Numbered from the stretch's first letter, positions 18,672-27,348 are shown. The stretch is 38,675 nt of DNA from Deltaproteobacteria bacterium (GCA_024280335.1 JAJRQI010000015.1:1-38675); one strand, 5' to 3'. Translations and numbers: made by a program. The notes: generated from the sequence alone by a model not told the origin.

Positions 18672-19061
18672 ATGGAATATCCAATGATTCACATCTGCTA
18701 CCGGGTCATGGATCTGGCGGCGAGTGAAAAGTTTTATCGTGAAGCATTCGGTTTCGAAGTCGCCCGTAAAAAGGATTATCCTGAAGGGCGCTTTACCCTC
18801 AGCTACTTGACCGCCGCCGAACTGCCGTTTGAACTGGAGTTGACCTATAACTATGACCGGCAGGAACCGTATCAGATCGGCGACGGCTATTCACATCTGG
18901 CGGTTGCGACCACCGACCTTGAATCCTCACATAAACGCCACACTGAGATGGGGCTTGATATTACGCCGCTAAAAGGATTGGTTGCCGGGCAGCCAAAGTT
19001 CTATTTTGTCACTGATCCGGATGGTTTCCGGGTTGAAGTTGTCCGCCGAAAAGCACTGTGA
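18672..19061 (+). CDS. gloA: Glyoxalase-fold protein, probable lactoylglutathione lyase
   Basis: This 129-residue protein has the two-module betaalphabetabetabeta fold of glyoxalase I. Candidate metal ligands are His7 (MIHICYRV), Glu in FELELTYNY, His in GYSHLAVAT and Glu in GFRVEVVRR, which is the H/E/H/E set of a complete GloA active site. The enzyme would convert the hemithioacetal of methylglyoxal and a thiol cofactor to the lactoyl thioester. The start has a strong AGGAGG site. The ATG at 18684 (MIHICYR) is an alternative start. Confidence 0.85.
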   Translation: MEYPMIHICYRVMDLAASEKFYREAFGFEVARKKDYPEGRFTLSYLTAAELPFELELTYNYDRQEPYQIGDGYSHLAVATTDLESSHKRHTEMGLDITPLKGLVAGQPKFYFVTDPDGFRVEVVRRKAL

Positions 19062-19080
19062 AATGGTGATGGCCTCGCGC

Positions 19081-19160
19081 TGCCCACTCCAAGGGCCGCA
19101 TGAACCCATCCTTGGGGCTTGCTGGCGCCATCCTGGCGTCAGACACCCTTGGATTGGGCA
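19081..19160. repeat. 80-bp inverted-repeat element between gloA and the TPR gene
   Basis: TGCCCACTCCAAGGG (19081-19095) is the reverse complement, with one mismatch, of CCCTTGGATTGGGCA (19146-19160). The interior contains ACCCATCCTTGGGG and GGCGCCATCCTGGCG, which can fold further. The arrangement resembles REP/MITE-like intergenic repeats of other proteobacteria. Only one copy is seen in the window. Confidence 0.6.
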
Positions 19161-19194
19161 CCCCGAAGCCATCCGACTGATAAAGGAATCAAAA

Positions 19195-19965
19195 ATGGCA
19201 TTTGCTGAACTGCTGGAAAAAGGGCGACTCTGCCTTGACGAAGGAGATAACAACGGCGCGTTGCAAGCGTTGCGGCAGGCGTTGAAGATTGAAGAGACGG
19301 CAGAGGTCTGCTTGCTGTTGGCCGAGGCGGAACTGAATGCCGGTCAGACGGCCAAGGCGCGAAAAAGTATCGATCGGGGCTTGCGGCTGGATACGGAAAA
19401 CAGTGATCTGCTCTATGCGCATGGCGATCTCTGTCTGGAAGAGGGGAATGAGGCTGCAGCACTGGCAGCTTTTGAAAAGATTATCTCCATAGACAGTCGT
19501 GAAGCTGACGCCTGGGTGAGCAAGGCGATGGTGCAGTTTAATGCGGATGACCTGGCGGCGGCGGAACAAAGTTGTCAGCAAGCGTTGAAAATTGAGCCCG
19601 AATCTGTTTTTGCCCTGACCACCCTCGGCGATATTTATTTAACCGCAGAGCGTGATGAGGAGGCCTGCGACTGTTTTGAAAAAGCAATTGCTCTTGACCC
19701 GGAAGAGGCGCAGCCTTACTTGAGCCTTGGCGAATTGTACTATGACCGTGGCCAATGGGAAGAAGCTGAACAGGCTTGTTTGCAGGGATTGGAACTGGAT
19801 GCCGCGTTTCCATCGGGATATCTGACGCTCGGTTACATCTATCTCGACCAGGACCGCAACCAGGAATCGATCGATAATTTTCAGCAGTTTTTACGTCTGG
19901 AAAAAAGTTCAGCAGCCAAGCAGATTCGCGATGAAGTTGCCGCGCTCATCGATGGCTTGAAATAG
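19195..19965 (+). CDS. Tetratricopeptide repeat protein
   Basis: This 256-residue protein is built of about seven TPR units of 34 residues, for example LCLEEGNEAAALAAFEKIIS, and DIYLTAERDEEACDCFEKAI. It has no signal peptide and is likely a cytoplasmic protein-protein scaffold. The ATG at 19195 follows AAAGGA. A longer open frame from 18982 exists, but it overlaps the end of gloA and the 80-bp repeat and is rejected. The gene lies 15 bases before lrgA, so it is probably co-transcribed with lrgAB. TPR proteins are not standard partners of LrgAB, and the link is worth noting. Confidence 0.85.
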   Translation: MAFAELLEKGRLCLDEGDNNGALQALRQALKIEETAEVCLLLAEAELNAGQTAKARKSIDRGLRLDTENSDLLYAHGDLCLEEGNEAAALAAFEKIISIDSREADAWVSKAMVQFNADDLAAAEQSCQQALKIEPESVFALTTLGDIYLTAERDEEACDCFEKAIALDPEEAQPYLSLGELYYDRGQWEEAEQACLQGLELDAAFPSGYLTLGYIYLDQDRNQESIDNFQQFLRLEKSSAAKQIRDEVAALIDGLK

Positions 19966-19980
19966 ACCAGGAGGCTTGTA

Positions 19981-20331
19981 ATGTTGCAGGGATTTGTCCT
20001 GCTTTTATTGTTTCAGTTTGTCGGTGAGGGGCTTTCGGCCTGGTTCGACCTGCCGATGCCGGGTAATGTGATCGGCATGGCGTTGCTGCTGCTGGCCTTG
20101 ATTTGCGGTTGGGTAAAGCTGGAATGGTTGCAGGAAGCAGCCGATCTGTTGCTGCGTTATATGGCGATGTTCTTTGTCCCGGCCGGAGTCGGGGTCATGC
20201 TCTATTTCGACCTGATCAGCCGGGAATGGCTACCAATCATCGCGGGCACCGTCATCAGTACCTTCGTGGTCATGGCGGTCACCGGTTGGACGATGAAGTA
20301 TCTCGACCAGCAAGAAGAGTCGAAAGAATGA
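19981..20331 (+). CDS. lrgA: LrgA/CidA-family membrane protein
   Basis: This 116-residue protein has four predicted membrane segments and the family signature LPMPGNVIGMALLLLAL followed by a conserved FVPAGVGVM. LrgA/CidA proteins are holin-like and act with LrgB. Recent work links them to pyruvate or glycolate transport in some bacteria and to murein hydrolase control in staphylococci. The start has AGGAGG. The stop overlaps the lrgB start (ATGA at 20328-20331). Confidence 0.9.
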   Translation: MLQGFVLLLLFQFVGEGLSAWFDLPMPGNVIGMALLLLALICGWVKLEWLQEAADLLLRYMAMFFVPAGVGVMLYFDLISREWLPIIAGTVISTFVVMAVTGWTMKYLDQQEESKE

Positions 20332-21020
20332 ATGAGCTGCTCAGTTCACCGCTGTTCGGTATCACTTTGACCCTGATTGCTTTCCGTTCGGCGGAATGGC
20401 TCTATCAGCGAACCCGCTTCATCCTTTTTAATCCGGTTGCGGTGGCGATTATCAGTATCATCCTGTTGCTGAAGAGCTGCGACATCCCTTATGCAGATTA
20501 TAATAACGGCGGCCGAATGATCCTGTTTCTCCTCGGTCCGGCGGTTGTTGCGTTGGCGGTTCCGTTATATCAGCGCCGCGATCAGATTCTTAAGCGCAAA
20601 TTGCCGATTCTGCTGGGGATTGTCGCCGGAGCTGTTTCATCGATCATTTCTGCTGCCGGGATTGCCTGGTTGCTGGGGGGAAGTCATAAGGTGGTTTTAT
20701 CGCTGGTGCCGAAATCTGTCACCACCCCGATTGCTATCGGCATTACGGAAAAGATTGGCGGGATAGTCTCCTTAACTGCGGCACTGGTTGTGTTGACCGG
20801 TTGTCTGGGCGCGATTTGCGGCCCAGAATTCTGCCGTTTAATCGGCGTGCGGTCAAAGGCGGCAATGGGTTTAGCGGTCGGAACCGCAGCACATGGGATC
20901 GGTACCGCAAGGATGCTTGGCGAAGATCGTTTTTCCGGTGCGATTGCCGGATTGGCCATCGGTTTAAACGGCTTGGCGACCACCTTGATCGTACCGTTTT
21001 TGTGGCTGTTTTTGGGCTGA
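20328..21020 (+). CDS. lrgB: LrgB/CidB-family membrane protein
   Basis: This 230-residue protein has about seven membrane segments and the LrgB signatures FLLGPAVVALAVPLY, KSVTTPIAI and GTAAHGIGTARML. The ATG at 20328 overlaps the lrgA stop by four bases. A longer frame from 20103 lies inside lrgA in another frame and is rejected. It converges with the lipoprotein gene at 21024 with three bases between stops. Confidence 0.92.
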   Translation: MNELLSSPLFGITLTLIAFRSAEWLYQRTRFILFNPVAVAIISIILLLKSCDIPYADYNNGGRMILFLLGPAVVALAVPLYQRRDQILKRKLPILLGIVAGAVSSIISAAGIAWLLGGSHKVVLSLVPKSVTTPIAIGITEKIGGIVSLTAALVVLTGCLGAICGPEFCRLIGVRSKAAMGLAVGTAAHGIGTARMLGEDRFSGAIAGLAIGLNGLATTLIVPFLWLFLG

Positions 21021-21023
21021 GTA

Positions 21024-21542
21024 TCAGTCTGCAGTTCGATTGGGCAGCAGGAAAATCAGCGCTCCTTTTTGCGCTTCAATGTGGTAGTCGCGCTCAATTT
21101 CGGCAAGTAACTGTGCTTTGTTGCTTTTGGCGAGATTGCGACCATTTTCTGCCAATTGATAGCCGTACTCAGAGCGCTCAGGCAGCGACCAGAGTTTGTA
21201 TCCTGGGTCGTTGGCCGTCAGTGCCAAGTAGACAATGAAGCCTTTGTTGATCGATTCGGCCATGTAATCGGAATCAAAAAAGTAGTCTCCATTGTCAAAA
21301 TCCCTGATCGATTGCGGCCAGTGTCGATAGACCGATTTATAACCCTGTACGACTCGCGGAAGGCTCTTCATCGCGTCATAGGCATGTAATTTCTCATCCC
21401 TTGATTTTTGTTGCAGCCGTATACTGGTTTGCTCGGTTTGGGCCTGGCTATCGACTTCTGGTTGAGTTTTCTCATTGTTACTACAAGCAAAAAGAGTGGC
21501 GATAGCAGTTATAGAAATGAAAAGTCGAAAATAGGATTTCAA
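21024..21542 (-). CDS. Predicted lipoprotein, unknown function
   Basis: This 172-residue protein starts with a lipoprotein signal (KSYFRLFISITAIATLFAC) with the lipid-bearing cysteine at residue 20. The start is inferred to be TTG at 21542, because AGAGG lies about eight bases upstream and the signal peptide begins there. The frame remains open to 21713, but that part has no signal character. The mature part is charged and helical at first, then contains a tail with GYKLWSLPERSEYGYQLA. No family is recognised. It diverges from the KefB-like gene. Confidence 0.62.
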   Translation of the reverse strand: MKSYFRLFISITAIATLFACSNNEKTQPEVDSQAQTEQTSIRLQQKSRDEKLHAYDAMKSLPRVVQGYKSVYRHWPQSIRDFDNGDYFFDSDYMAESINKGFIVYLALTANDPGYKLWSLPERSEYGYQLAENGRNLAKSNKAQLLAEIERDYHIEAQKGALIFLLPNRTAD

Positions 21543-21687
21543 GGTTTCATCCTCTTTAGAGAACAGGGTTGTCAGGGTTGGCGTTCCTTGCAGTTTATTA
21601 TCATAGGCTAATTTGCCATGATTAGAAAGTGAATTAACGGAATCTGGATCAGAAGCGACTGAAGGCAGAGAGTTTTGGATAGATAGT

Positions 21688-23655
21688 ATGGAAATGGGAA
21701 TTGCAGCAGACATTGTTATTATCGTTGTTGCCGCACTGTTCGGCGGTCTGGTTGCGCAGAAATTTCGCCAGCCGCTGATCCTGGGCTACATCATTGCCGG
21801 GGTCGTGGTCGGCCCCTTTACCGGAGGCGTAACCGTCTCTGATGTTCATCAAGTTGAAAAACTGGCGGAAATCGGGGTTGCTCTGCTGCTGTTTGCTTTG
21901 GGGCTTGAGTTTTCACTGAAGGAACTGAAACCGGTAAAATATATCGCCTTGCTCGGTGCGCCGCTCCAGATTCTGCTGACTATCGGTTACGGCTATCTGA
22001 TCGGCCGCTGGTTTGGCTGGGAGAGCGGTCCGTCACTTTGGCTGGGTGGTCTGGCATCCCTGTCGAGTACCATGGTGATTCTGAAAACCCTGATGACGCA
22101 GGGGAGGATGGGGACCCTTTCGAGTCGGGTGATGATCGGAATCCTGATTGTTCAGGATCTGGCCGTGGTGCCGTTGATGATTCTGCTGCCGCAATTGACC
22201 AATCCGACGGCCGGTTTGCCGATCCTCGGGGTTGCGGTCATCAAGTCGGCAGTTTTCCTGGTTCTGATGTTTTTTCTCGGCACTCGCTTGTTGCCCTGGT
22301 TGCTGGCAATTGTGGCACGCTGGAACTCGCGAGAACTGTTTATTCTGACGATTACCGCTATCGGGCTGGGCATCGGCTATGCGACCTTCCTGGTCGGGCT
22401 CTCTTTTGCGTTCGGTGCCTTTGTCGCCGGGATGGTGCTTAGCGAATCGGACTATGGACATCAGGCGCTCAGTGATATTATTCCGTTGCGTGACCTGTTC
22501 GGTCTGCTCTTTTTTACCTCGGTCGGGATGCTGCTCGATCCGACATTCCTGTTTGCCTACTGGTCAAATGTACTTCTGCTGGTGCTGTTGATATCGCTCG
22601 GCAAAGGAGTGATGTTGGCCGCAATCGCCCGCCTCTTCGGTTATGGGAATGTCGTTCCGCTGGCGGTCGGTTTGGGGATGTTTCAGATCGGTGAATTCTC
22701 CTTTGTTCTGGGGCAGGTCGGTTTTGCCGGCGGTTTTATCAATGCGGAACAACATTCTTACATCCTCGCCGCGACGATTCTCAGCATGCTGATCACTCCG
22801 TTGGTCTCCGGTTTGACCGGCACCCTGTATGGCCTGAAAAAGCGGTTTTTAAGGCATCAGGCGCTGGAAACCGTCAACTTGCCGAAGGCTGGTTTGCATG
22901 AGCACATCATTATCGCCGGCGGTGGACGGGTCGGGCAGCATATTGCCCAGGTCCTCAAACAGCTTGAGGTGCCTTTTGTAATTATCGAATTGAGCCATCG
23001 CTTGATCGACAATTGCAAGGCCTGCGGCTATGCAGCAATCTACGGTGATGCCAGTCAGGAGATTGTTCTGCAGGCTGCCAACCTGGACGAGGCTCATCAG
23101 CTGCTGATCACTATCCCGCATATTGCCACAACCGAATCGATTGTTCGTTATGTCCATCGCCAGCACCCTGAATTGAATATCGTTGTTCGGGCCGAGGGGA
23201 CTGAGCAGATGAGGGCGCTCTACCAGGATGGTGTCTATATGGTCATTCTGCCGGAGTTGGAAGCTGGGCTTGAAATCGCCCGGCAGGCGTTGCTGCATCT
23301 GAAAATGCCGATCCCGGTGATTCAACGCTATACCGATTCAATCCGCCGGGATCACTATTATTCCGATGGCGAAACAGACGCAAAAAACCGGGAAATCAGA
23401 CTATTGAAGGATGCACGCGAATTACTGGAATTGACTTGGGAGCGCTTGAGCGAAGAAAGTTTGCTGATCGGCAGGAGCATCCGTGATCTGGATATCCGCA
23501 GCGAAACCGGCGCAACGATCGTCGGTGTCTTGCGAAAAGGTGATTTTACCCCGAACCCTTCGGCAGATTTCGTTTTTGAACCGGGCGACCTGCTGGCAAT
23601 TATCGGCAATCAGCGGCAACGTACAGCGGTGAAGGGGATGGGGGATGGTGCGTAA
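21688..23655 (+). CDS. CPA2-family monovalent cation/proton antiporter, KefB type
   Basis: This 655-residue inner-membrane protein has the Na+/H+ exchanger domain (residues 1-385) with the GLEFSLKEL motif. A TrkA-N Rossmann domain follows at about 405-520, with the nucleotide loop [13 protein letters not shown] and the acidic YGDAS. A TrkA-C domain closes the C-terminus ([19 protein letters not shown], ending [11 protein letters not shown]). The likely role is potassium efflux with proton uptake under redox control. The ATG at 21688 (or 21694) is accepted. It is monocistronic and ends before a strong terminator. Confidence 0.92.
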   Translation: MEMGIAADIVIIVVAALFGGLVAQKFRQPLILGYIIAGVVVGPFTGGVTVSDVHQVEKLAEIGVALLLFALGLEFSLKELKPVKYIALLGAPLQILLTIGYGYLIGRWFGWESGPSLWLGGLASLSSTMVILKTLMTQGRMGTLSSRVMIGILIVQDLAVVPLMILLPQLTNPTAGLPILGVAVIKSAVFLVLMFFLGTRLLPWLLAIVARWNSRELFILTITAIGLGIGYATFLVGLSFAFGAFVAGMVLSESDYGHQALSDIIPLRDLFGLLFFTSVGMLLDPTFLFAYWSNVLLLVLLISLGKGVMLAAIARLFGYGNVVPLAVGLGMFQIGEFSFVLGQVGFAGGFINAEQHSYILAATILSMLITPLVSGLTGTLYGLKKRFLRHQALETVNLPKAGLHEHIIIAGGGRVGQHIAQVLKQLEVPFVIIELSHRLIDNCKACGYAAIYGDASQEIVLQAANLDEAHQLLITIPHIATTESIVRYVHRQHPELNIVVRAEGTEQMRALYQDGVYMVILPELEAGLEIARQALLHLKMPIPVIQRYTDSIRRDHYYSDGETDAKNREIRLLKDARELLELTWERLSEESLLIGRSIRDLDIRSETGATIVGVLRKGDFTPNPSADFVFEPGDLLAIIGNQRQRTAVKGMGDGA

Positions 23656-23658
23656 AGC

Positions 23659-23698
23659 AAAACAGGTCGCCGGCTAAGCCGACGACCTGTTTTGTTTG
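23659..23698. terminator. Strong bidirectional terminator
   Basis: An 11-bp stem (AAAACAGGTCG with CGACCTGTTTT) encloses an inner CGGC-TAA-GCCG hairpin. It is flanked by A-runs and T-runs on both sides, so it can end both the antiporter transcript (plus) and the PxxKW gene (minus), whose stops are at 23655 and 23724. Confidence 0.85.
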
Positions 23699-23723
23699 AG
23701 AATTTTGTGCTTGGTATTTCTGG

Positions 23724-24008
23724 CTACCGGCCTGCTGCTGCCCGTTTGGCTGCTTTGAGCGGGTTGACGCGAACATCTTCAGACTTGAGATCAACCTTCT
23801 TGTGGGTGGCAAAGTTGCACAAGCCCGCAGCCCATTTAGCCTTCGGGCTTGGGAAGGAAGTACAGACATCGCCGATGCTGCCTTTGGCGATCCGTTCACA
23901 ACCCTGGCATTCTTCTACAACCACCTGACAGCTGCCGCCTTCAGCGATGCAGCCAGCTTTTTTCCAGAAAGTACACTCGGTATCGGGAAGTACAGTTTGA
24001 CACTGCAT
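23724..24008 (-). CDS. PxxKW-family cysteine-rich protein
   Basis: This 94-residue protein contains eight cysteines (3, 12, 20, 27, 34, 37, 49, 64), with the defining PxxKW motif P55-K-A-K-W59 followed by AAGLCNFATH. The family is found in Desulfuromonadales and relatives, and its function is unknown. The cysteines suggest a metal or Fe-S site. The start follows GCAGGAGGAATAG. It is divergent from the CxxCxxCC protein gene at 24167, with a 158-base shared intergenic region. Confidence 0.85.
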   Translation of the reverse strand: MQCQTVLPDTECTFWKKAGCIAEGGSCQVVVEECQGCERIAKGSIGDVCTSFPSPKAKWAAGLCNFATHKKVDLKSEDVRVNPLKAAKRAAAGR

Positions 24009-24166
24009 GTTTCTATTCCTCCTGCTATTTTGCTATAGTTTGTCCAGATTCAGAACGCATACTAATAGCGAACTTCAGGTGGTGAGTCAACGCTTTTTTA
24101 TCGATTCTCGTGATTCTGCTGACAGGAGGATTGACCCGCTACCGGTGCATCCTGTAGGTTGTCGCG

Positions 24167-24475
24167 ATGAAGAATAAAATGGTATTTTCACATCCAGGCT
24201 CCACTGAATGGGAAGCTGTTTGTCAGCGCTGCGGCCGTTGTTGTTATGAAAAAATCGACTACCGTGGTCGTATCTACTACACCAAACAGCCCTGCCAGCA
24301 TCTGGATTCGGCAACGAAACTTTGCCGGGTTTATCGGCAGAGGGACGAATGTCATGCGGACTGCTCACGCCTGACGCCTGAACTTGTCGCTGCCGGCATC
24401 CTGCCGAAAGACTGCCCTTATGTTGTCGGACTCGACAATTATCAGGCGCCGGAAATGGAAACCGATGAGGCATGA
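24167..24475 (+). CDS. YkgJ/UPF0153-type CxxCxxCC cysteine-cluster protein
   Basis: This 102-residue protein has the N-terminal cluster C19-x2-C22-x2-C25-C26 (CQRCGRCC) and further cysteines at 43, 53, 62, 66 and 83. It matches the zinc/iron-chelating domain family (PF03692 type), for which iron or zinc binding is proposed. The ATG at 24167 lacks a strong ribosome binding site. It lies opposite another small cysteine-rich protein. Confidence 0.82.
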   Translation: MKNKMVFSHPGSTEWEAVCQRCGRCCYEKIDYRGRIYYTKQPCQHLDSATKLCRVYRQRDECHADCSRLTPELVAAGILPKDCPYVVGLDNYQAPEMETDEA

Positions 24476-24602
24476 TTGCGCGCCTATGGTAAAATGATCG
24501 GAAACTGTTCAGTCGGATGGCCTTGGAACGGGCAGCGCGAGGCCATTTACCGAAGTGCTGATAGTTGCAAATGTTCTTTTCAATCGAGGCTCTTGCAAGA
24601 GT

Positions 24603-24682
24603 CGTCATCCCCGTGAATCCGGGGATCCAGTTTTTGGATCGTCTCCGAGAACTTTTGGATTCCCGCCTGCGCGGGAATGACG
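24603..24682. repeat. GTCATCCCCG-type interspersed repeat, copy 2
   Basis: This unit runs from CGTCAT at 24603-24608 to ATGACG at 24677-24682, with CCCCGTGAATCCGGGG and CCCGCCTGCGCGGG hairpins inside. It is the same family as 16380-16456. The reading frame through it (VIPVNPGIQ, SRLRGNDG) is a well-known repeat artefact and explains why the phosphohexomutase frame looks extended. Confidence 0.85.
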
Positions 24683-24744
24683 GGCACTTGATTTTTCAGC
24701 CTTTTGCAACAAGCTCAATCAATATTCTTTCAAGGGAGGGTTTG

Positions 24745-26166
24745 ATGTCTCAGATCAAGTTCGGCACCTCAGGGTGGCGGGGTATTTTTTGTGAAGATTT
24801 CACACTGGACAACGTCCGGGTTGTTACCCAGGCGATAGCGGACCATCTGCGTGCCGAGGGGCTTGCCGAAAAAGGTGTCTTGATCGGTTATGATGCTCGT
24901 TTCATGGGCGCTGATTTTGCCCGTGAAACTGCCCGGGTTCTGGCGGGGGCCGGAATCAAAAGTTATCTCTGCAATCGGGATACCCCGACGCCGGTCATCG
25001 CCCACGAGCTTTTACGCCGCGGGACAGCCGGAGCGATCAATTTCACCGCCAGTCATAATCCCTACAATTATAATGGCATTAAATTTTCACCCGCCTGGGG
25101 TGGCCCGGCGCTGCCGGAGACCACCAGTGACATTGAAAAACGCGCCAATCAGATGCTCGGCGAGGTGGTGTTCAAGGATTTAAATCTGGATAAAGCTGCA
25201 GAGCAGGGGCTGTTTGAAGAGGTCGATCCGCGTGCAGCTTATTTTACTACCTTACGCGGATTGATCGATTTTAAAGCGATTGCTGCTTCGGGGATGAAGA
25301 TTGCGGTCAATCCACTCTACGGCTCGGGGCGTGGCTATCTGGATGCCCTGCTGGAAGAGGCCGGGGTGCCGATCGTGAAAATCAATGACCACCTCGATCC
25401 TTACTTCGGCGGTGAACCACCGGAACCAGCCGAGGCTCATATCGCTGATTTTATTGAGCTGGTCAAGTCGGATGATTCAATCGTACTTGGTGTTGCCACC
25501 GATGGTGATGCTGATCGCTACGGGATTGTCGATGCCGATGGCAGTTTCATTGAGCCGAATTACATTCTGGCGCTGCTGTTCGATTATATGATTCGACGCA
25601 AGGGGCTGCGAGGCAATGCCGCTCGCAGCGTCGCAACCTCGGCCTTGATCGATGCCGTGGCTAAATATCACGGCGTCGAGGTGTTGGAAACTCCGGTCGG
25701 CTTCAAGTATATCGGTGAATATATCAGTGCAGATAAAATCCTCATCGGTGGCGAAGAGAGCGCCGGATTAACCATCCGCGGTCACGTGCCGGAGAAGGAT
25801 GGCATCCTCGCCTGCCTGCTGGTGGCGGAGATGGTGGCGGTGGAAAAATGCAGCCTGTGCGAACTGCTGACCGATCTCTATGCGCGGGTCGGCGAAATCT
25901 ACACTCGGCGGATCAATATTCAGCTCTCCCCGGAATTGGAAGCTGCGTTGCCCGAAAAGTTTCAACATCCGCCAAAACAGATCGGCGGCCGGAAAATATC
26001 CGAAATCATCCGCATCGACGGCAACAAGTATCTATTCGAGGACGGTTCGTGGATGCTGTTCCGTAAATCGGGTACCGAGCCGGTGGTACGGCTCTACGGC
26101 GAGGCGGGAACGGCTGAATCATTGGCTGAATTGATCAAGGCGGGTGAGGCGTTTATTTTGGGGTGA
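24745..26166 (+). CDS. Phosphoglucomutase/phosphomannomutase (alpha-D-phosphohexomutase)
   Basis: This 473-residue cytoplasmic enzyme moves phosphate between C1 and C6 of a hexose phosphate. It has the four superfamily motifs: the phosphoserine loop TASHNPYNYNGIKF with Ser103, the metal loop D253-G-D255-A-D257-R, the sugar loop GGEESAG near 335-341, and the phosphate loop RKSGTEP near 442. The N-terminus FGTSGWRGIF is typical. The ATG at 24745 follows GGGAGG. The frame from 24565 is rejected because it reads through an intergenic repeat. The sugar specificity (glucose, mannose or glucosamine) cannot be read from sequence. Confidence 0.93.
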   Translation: MSQIKFGTSGWRGIFCEDFTLDNVRVVTQAIADHLRAEGLAEKGVLIGYDARFMGADFARETARVLAGAGIKSYLCNRDTPTPVIAHELLRRGTAGAINFTASHNPYNYNGIKFSPAWGGPALPETTSDIEKRANQMLGEVVFKDLNLDKAAEQGLFEEVDPRAAYFTTLRGLIDFKAIAASGMKIAVNPLYGSGRGYLDALLEEAGVPIVKINDHLDPYFGGEPPEPAEAHIADFIELVKSDDSIVLGVATDGDADRYGIVDADGSFIEPNYILALLFDYMIRRKGLRGNAARSVATSALIDAVAKYHGVEVLETPVGFKYIGEYISADKILIGGEESAGLTIRGHVPEKDGILACLLVAEMVAVEKCSLCELLTDLYARVGEIYTRRINIQLSPELEAALPEKFQHPPKQIGGRKISEIIRIDGNKYLFEDGSWMLFRKSGTEPVVRLYGEAGTAESLAELIKAGEAFILG

Positions 26167-26174
26167 CCTTATTC

Positions 26175-26217
26175 TTGAAATGGACAACTGCCGGATTCCG
26201 CCAGCTATCCATTTCAA
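26175..26217. terminator. Stem-loop downstream of the phosphohexomutase gene
   Basis: TTGAAATGGA (26175-26184) pairs perfectly with TCCATTTCAA (26208-26217), with an inner CTG/CAG extension. It begins nine bases after the stop codon. No T-run follows, so it may be an RNA-stabilising hairpin or a weak terminator. Confidence 0.45.
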
Positions 26218-26438
26218 AAGTGAAATCATGAAAATCTGCCCCCTTAATTATTGTGAAAACATCAACTCCGTCCCGTCCTGGACCTCAAAAAGGGGGACTG
26301 GACCTCTCCCCTTGGATCGAATGGTTTTTTACCGGCCTCCTCGGTCGCCGGATCCTGAGAAAAGAAAAGACCGGCGGACGCAGCACCAGCTATCGGTTGG
26401 ATGTTTGAGACCGTTGCGCAGTTGACTCTAGAATGCCC

Positions 26439-26573
26439 GTAACTTAGCCCATCCCGCCTTCGGCACTCTGGTGGCGTTACTGTGCTGCTCAAATGATCAC
26501 ATAACCATGTATGCTCCGCTTCTGCGCTGCTCGCGCCTTGCCAGAGCACCAAATTCGGGCGTGCTGAAGTTAC
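26439..26573. mobile_element. 135-bp MITE with IS66-type ends and 8-bp target duplication
   Basis: The ends are GTAACTTAGC and, in reverse complement, GTAACTTCAGC. The element is bounded by a perfect direct repeat GAATGCCC at 26431-26438 and 26574-26581. Ends starting GTAA and 8-bp duplications are the hallmark of IS66-family elements. It is too short to encode a transposase, so it is non-autonomous. The insertion is 47 bases upstream of the SNF2 helicase start and may have altered its promoter. Confidence 0.75.
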
Positions 26574-26628
26574 GAATGCCCCGCTATCCCGCTCTGTTTT
26601 GAGACTGCGGACTTTAAAAAGGTGTCAG

Positions 26629-27348
26629 ATGAAAATTAAGGTCTCTGCCGGGGAGCTGATTGCGGTCCTGATGCCGGATGGTTCCCTGCAACTTGAGTGG
26701 GGGACTGCTGGCGGAAAAGCAGATAAAAGCAGTGCGTTGCTGCAACGGGAAATCTTTAGCAGCTACGGTTCAGAAAGGCAGAACTGGCTGCTCTTTTTGG
26801 GTTTTTCCGATCCGGCTGTGGCCCTGTCGTCTTCGCTCGATTTCTGGCGGCGGTTCAGCGGGCTGTTTGTTCATCACCTGCGCATGACCCCGGATCTGGA
26901 AGAGTTGCGCCACCTGGTCCGGGTTCCCCTGGCGGAGCAGGAGCTGAGTGCGTTGCTGGAGGTCATCCCGGCGATGACCGGCGGGGAATATATCAGCGCC
27001 GAACTCCTTTCTTCGTTGTGGTCAGAGTTGACGGCCACCTTTGCCGCGGCAATCGGCGATTTTTCCGGAACGGTTGCCGATTTTATCCACCGTTTTTCAC
27101 CGGACAGCCACCTGCTGGGCCGAATTTATTTTCATCTCGTAGAGAATAAAGGCGCTGACGAGCCCTTTGCCTTTTTGGCGACCTATTCGACCCAGCCGGG
27201 GACGGAAGGTCAATCAAAGCACCTGCCGCTGAAATATGCTCTGCAGGAATACCGGGATGATAACGCTAAATTGCTGGAACTGCTGGTCACCGTCCATGAG
27301 GTCGCCAAGGAGAGTGAGCTTGTCGCCAGATTGCTGGAGAGCAACTAA
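26629..27348 (+). CDS. SNF2 helicase N-terminal fragment, ends at TAA
   Basis: This 239-residue frame (MKIKVSAGELIAVLMPDGS to LLESN) carries only the N-terminal accessory region without any helicase motif. By itself it would have no ATPase activity. Confidence 0.55.
   Translation: MKIKVSAGELIAVLMPDGSLQLEWGTAGGKADKSSALLQREIFSSYGSERQNWLLFLGFSDPAVALSSSLDFWRRFSGLFVHHLRMTPDLEELRHLVRVPLAEQELSALLEVIPAMTGGEYISAELLSSLWSELTATFAAAIGDFSGTVADFIHRFSPDSHLLGRIYFHLVENKGADEPFAFLATYSTQPGTEGQSKHLPLKYALQEYRDDNAKLLELLVTVHEVAKESELVARLLESN

Larger units (their letters stand above)
26167..26628. other. Intergenic region, 462 bp, with a hairpin and a MITE
   Basis: The gap holds a 10-bp hairpin at 26175-26217 and the 135-bp MITE at 26439-26573. 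The rest, 26220-26430, shows no gene. A small open frame at 26144-26425 has no recognisable protein features. Confidence 0.5.

Noticed and set aside
18982-19194. N-terminal extension of the TPR protein
   Set aside because: It overlaps gloA in a different frame and crosses the 80-bp inverted repeat.
20103-20327. N-terminal extension of lrgB
   Set aside because: It overlaps lrgA in another frame, and the ATGA overlap at 20328 is the natural start.
24565-24744. N-terminal extension of the phosphohexomutase
   Set aside because: It translates the GTCATCCCCG repeat (VIPVNPGIQ, SRLRGNDG), and the real start at 24745 has GGGAGG.
26144-26425. 93-residue open frame after the phosphohexomutase
   Set aside because: It has no recognisable domain, overlaps the enzyme's end and contains the hairpin at 26175-26217.
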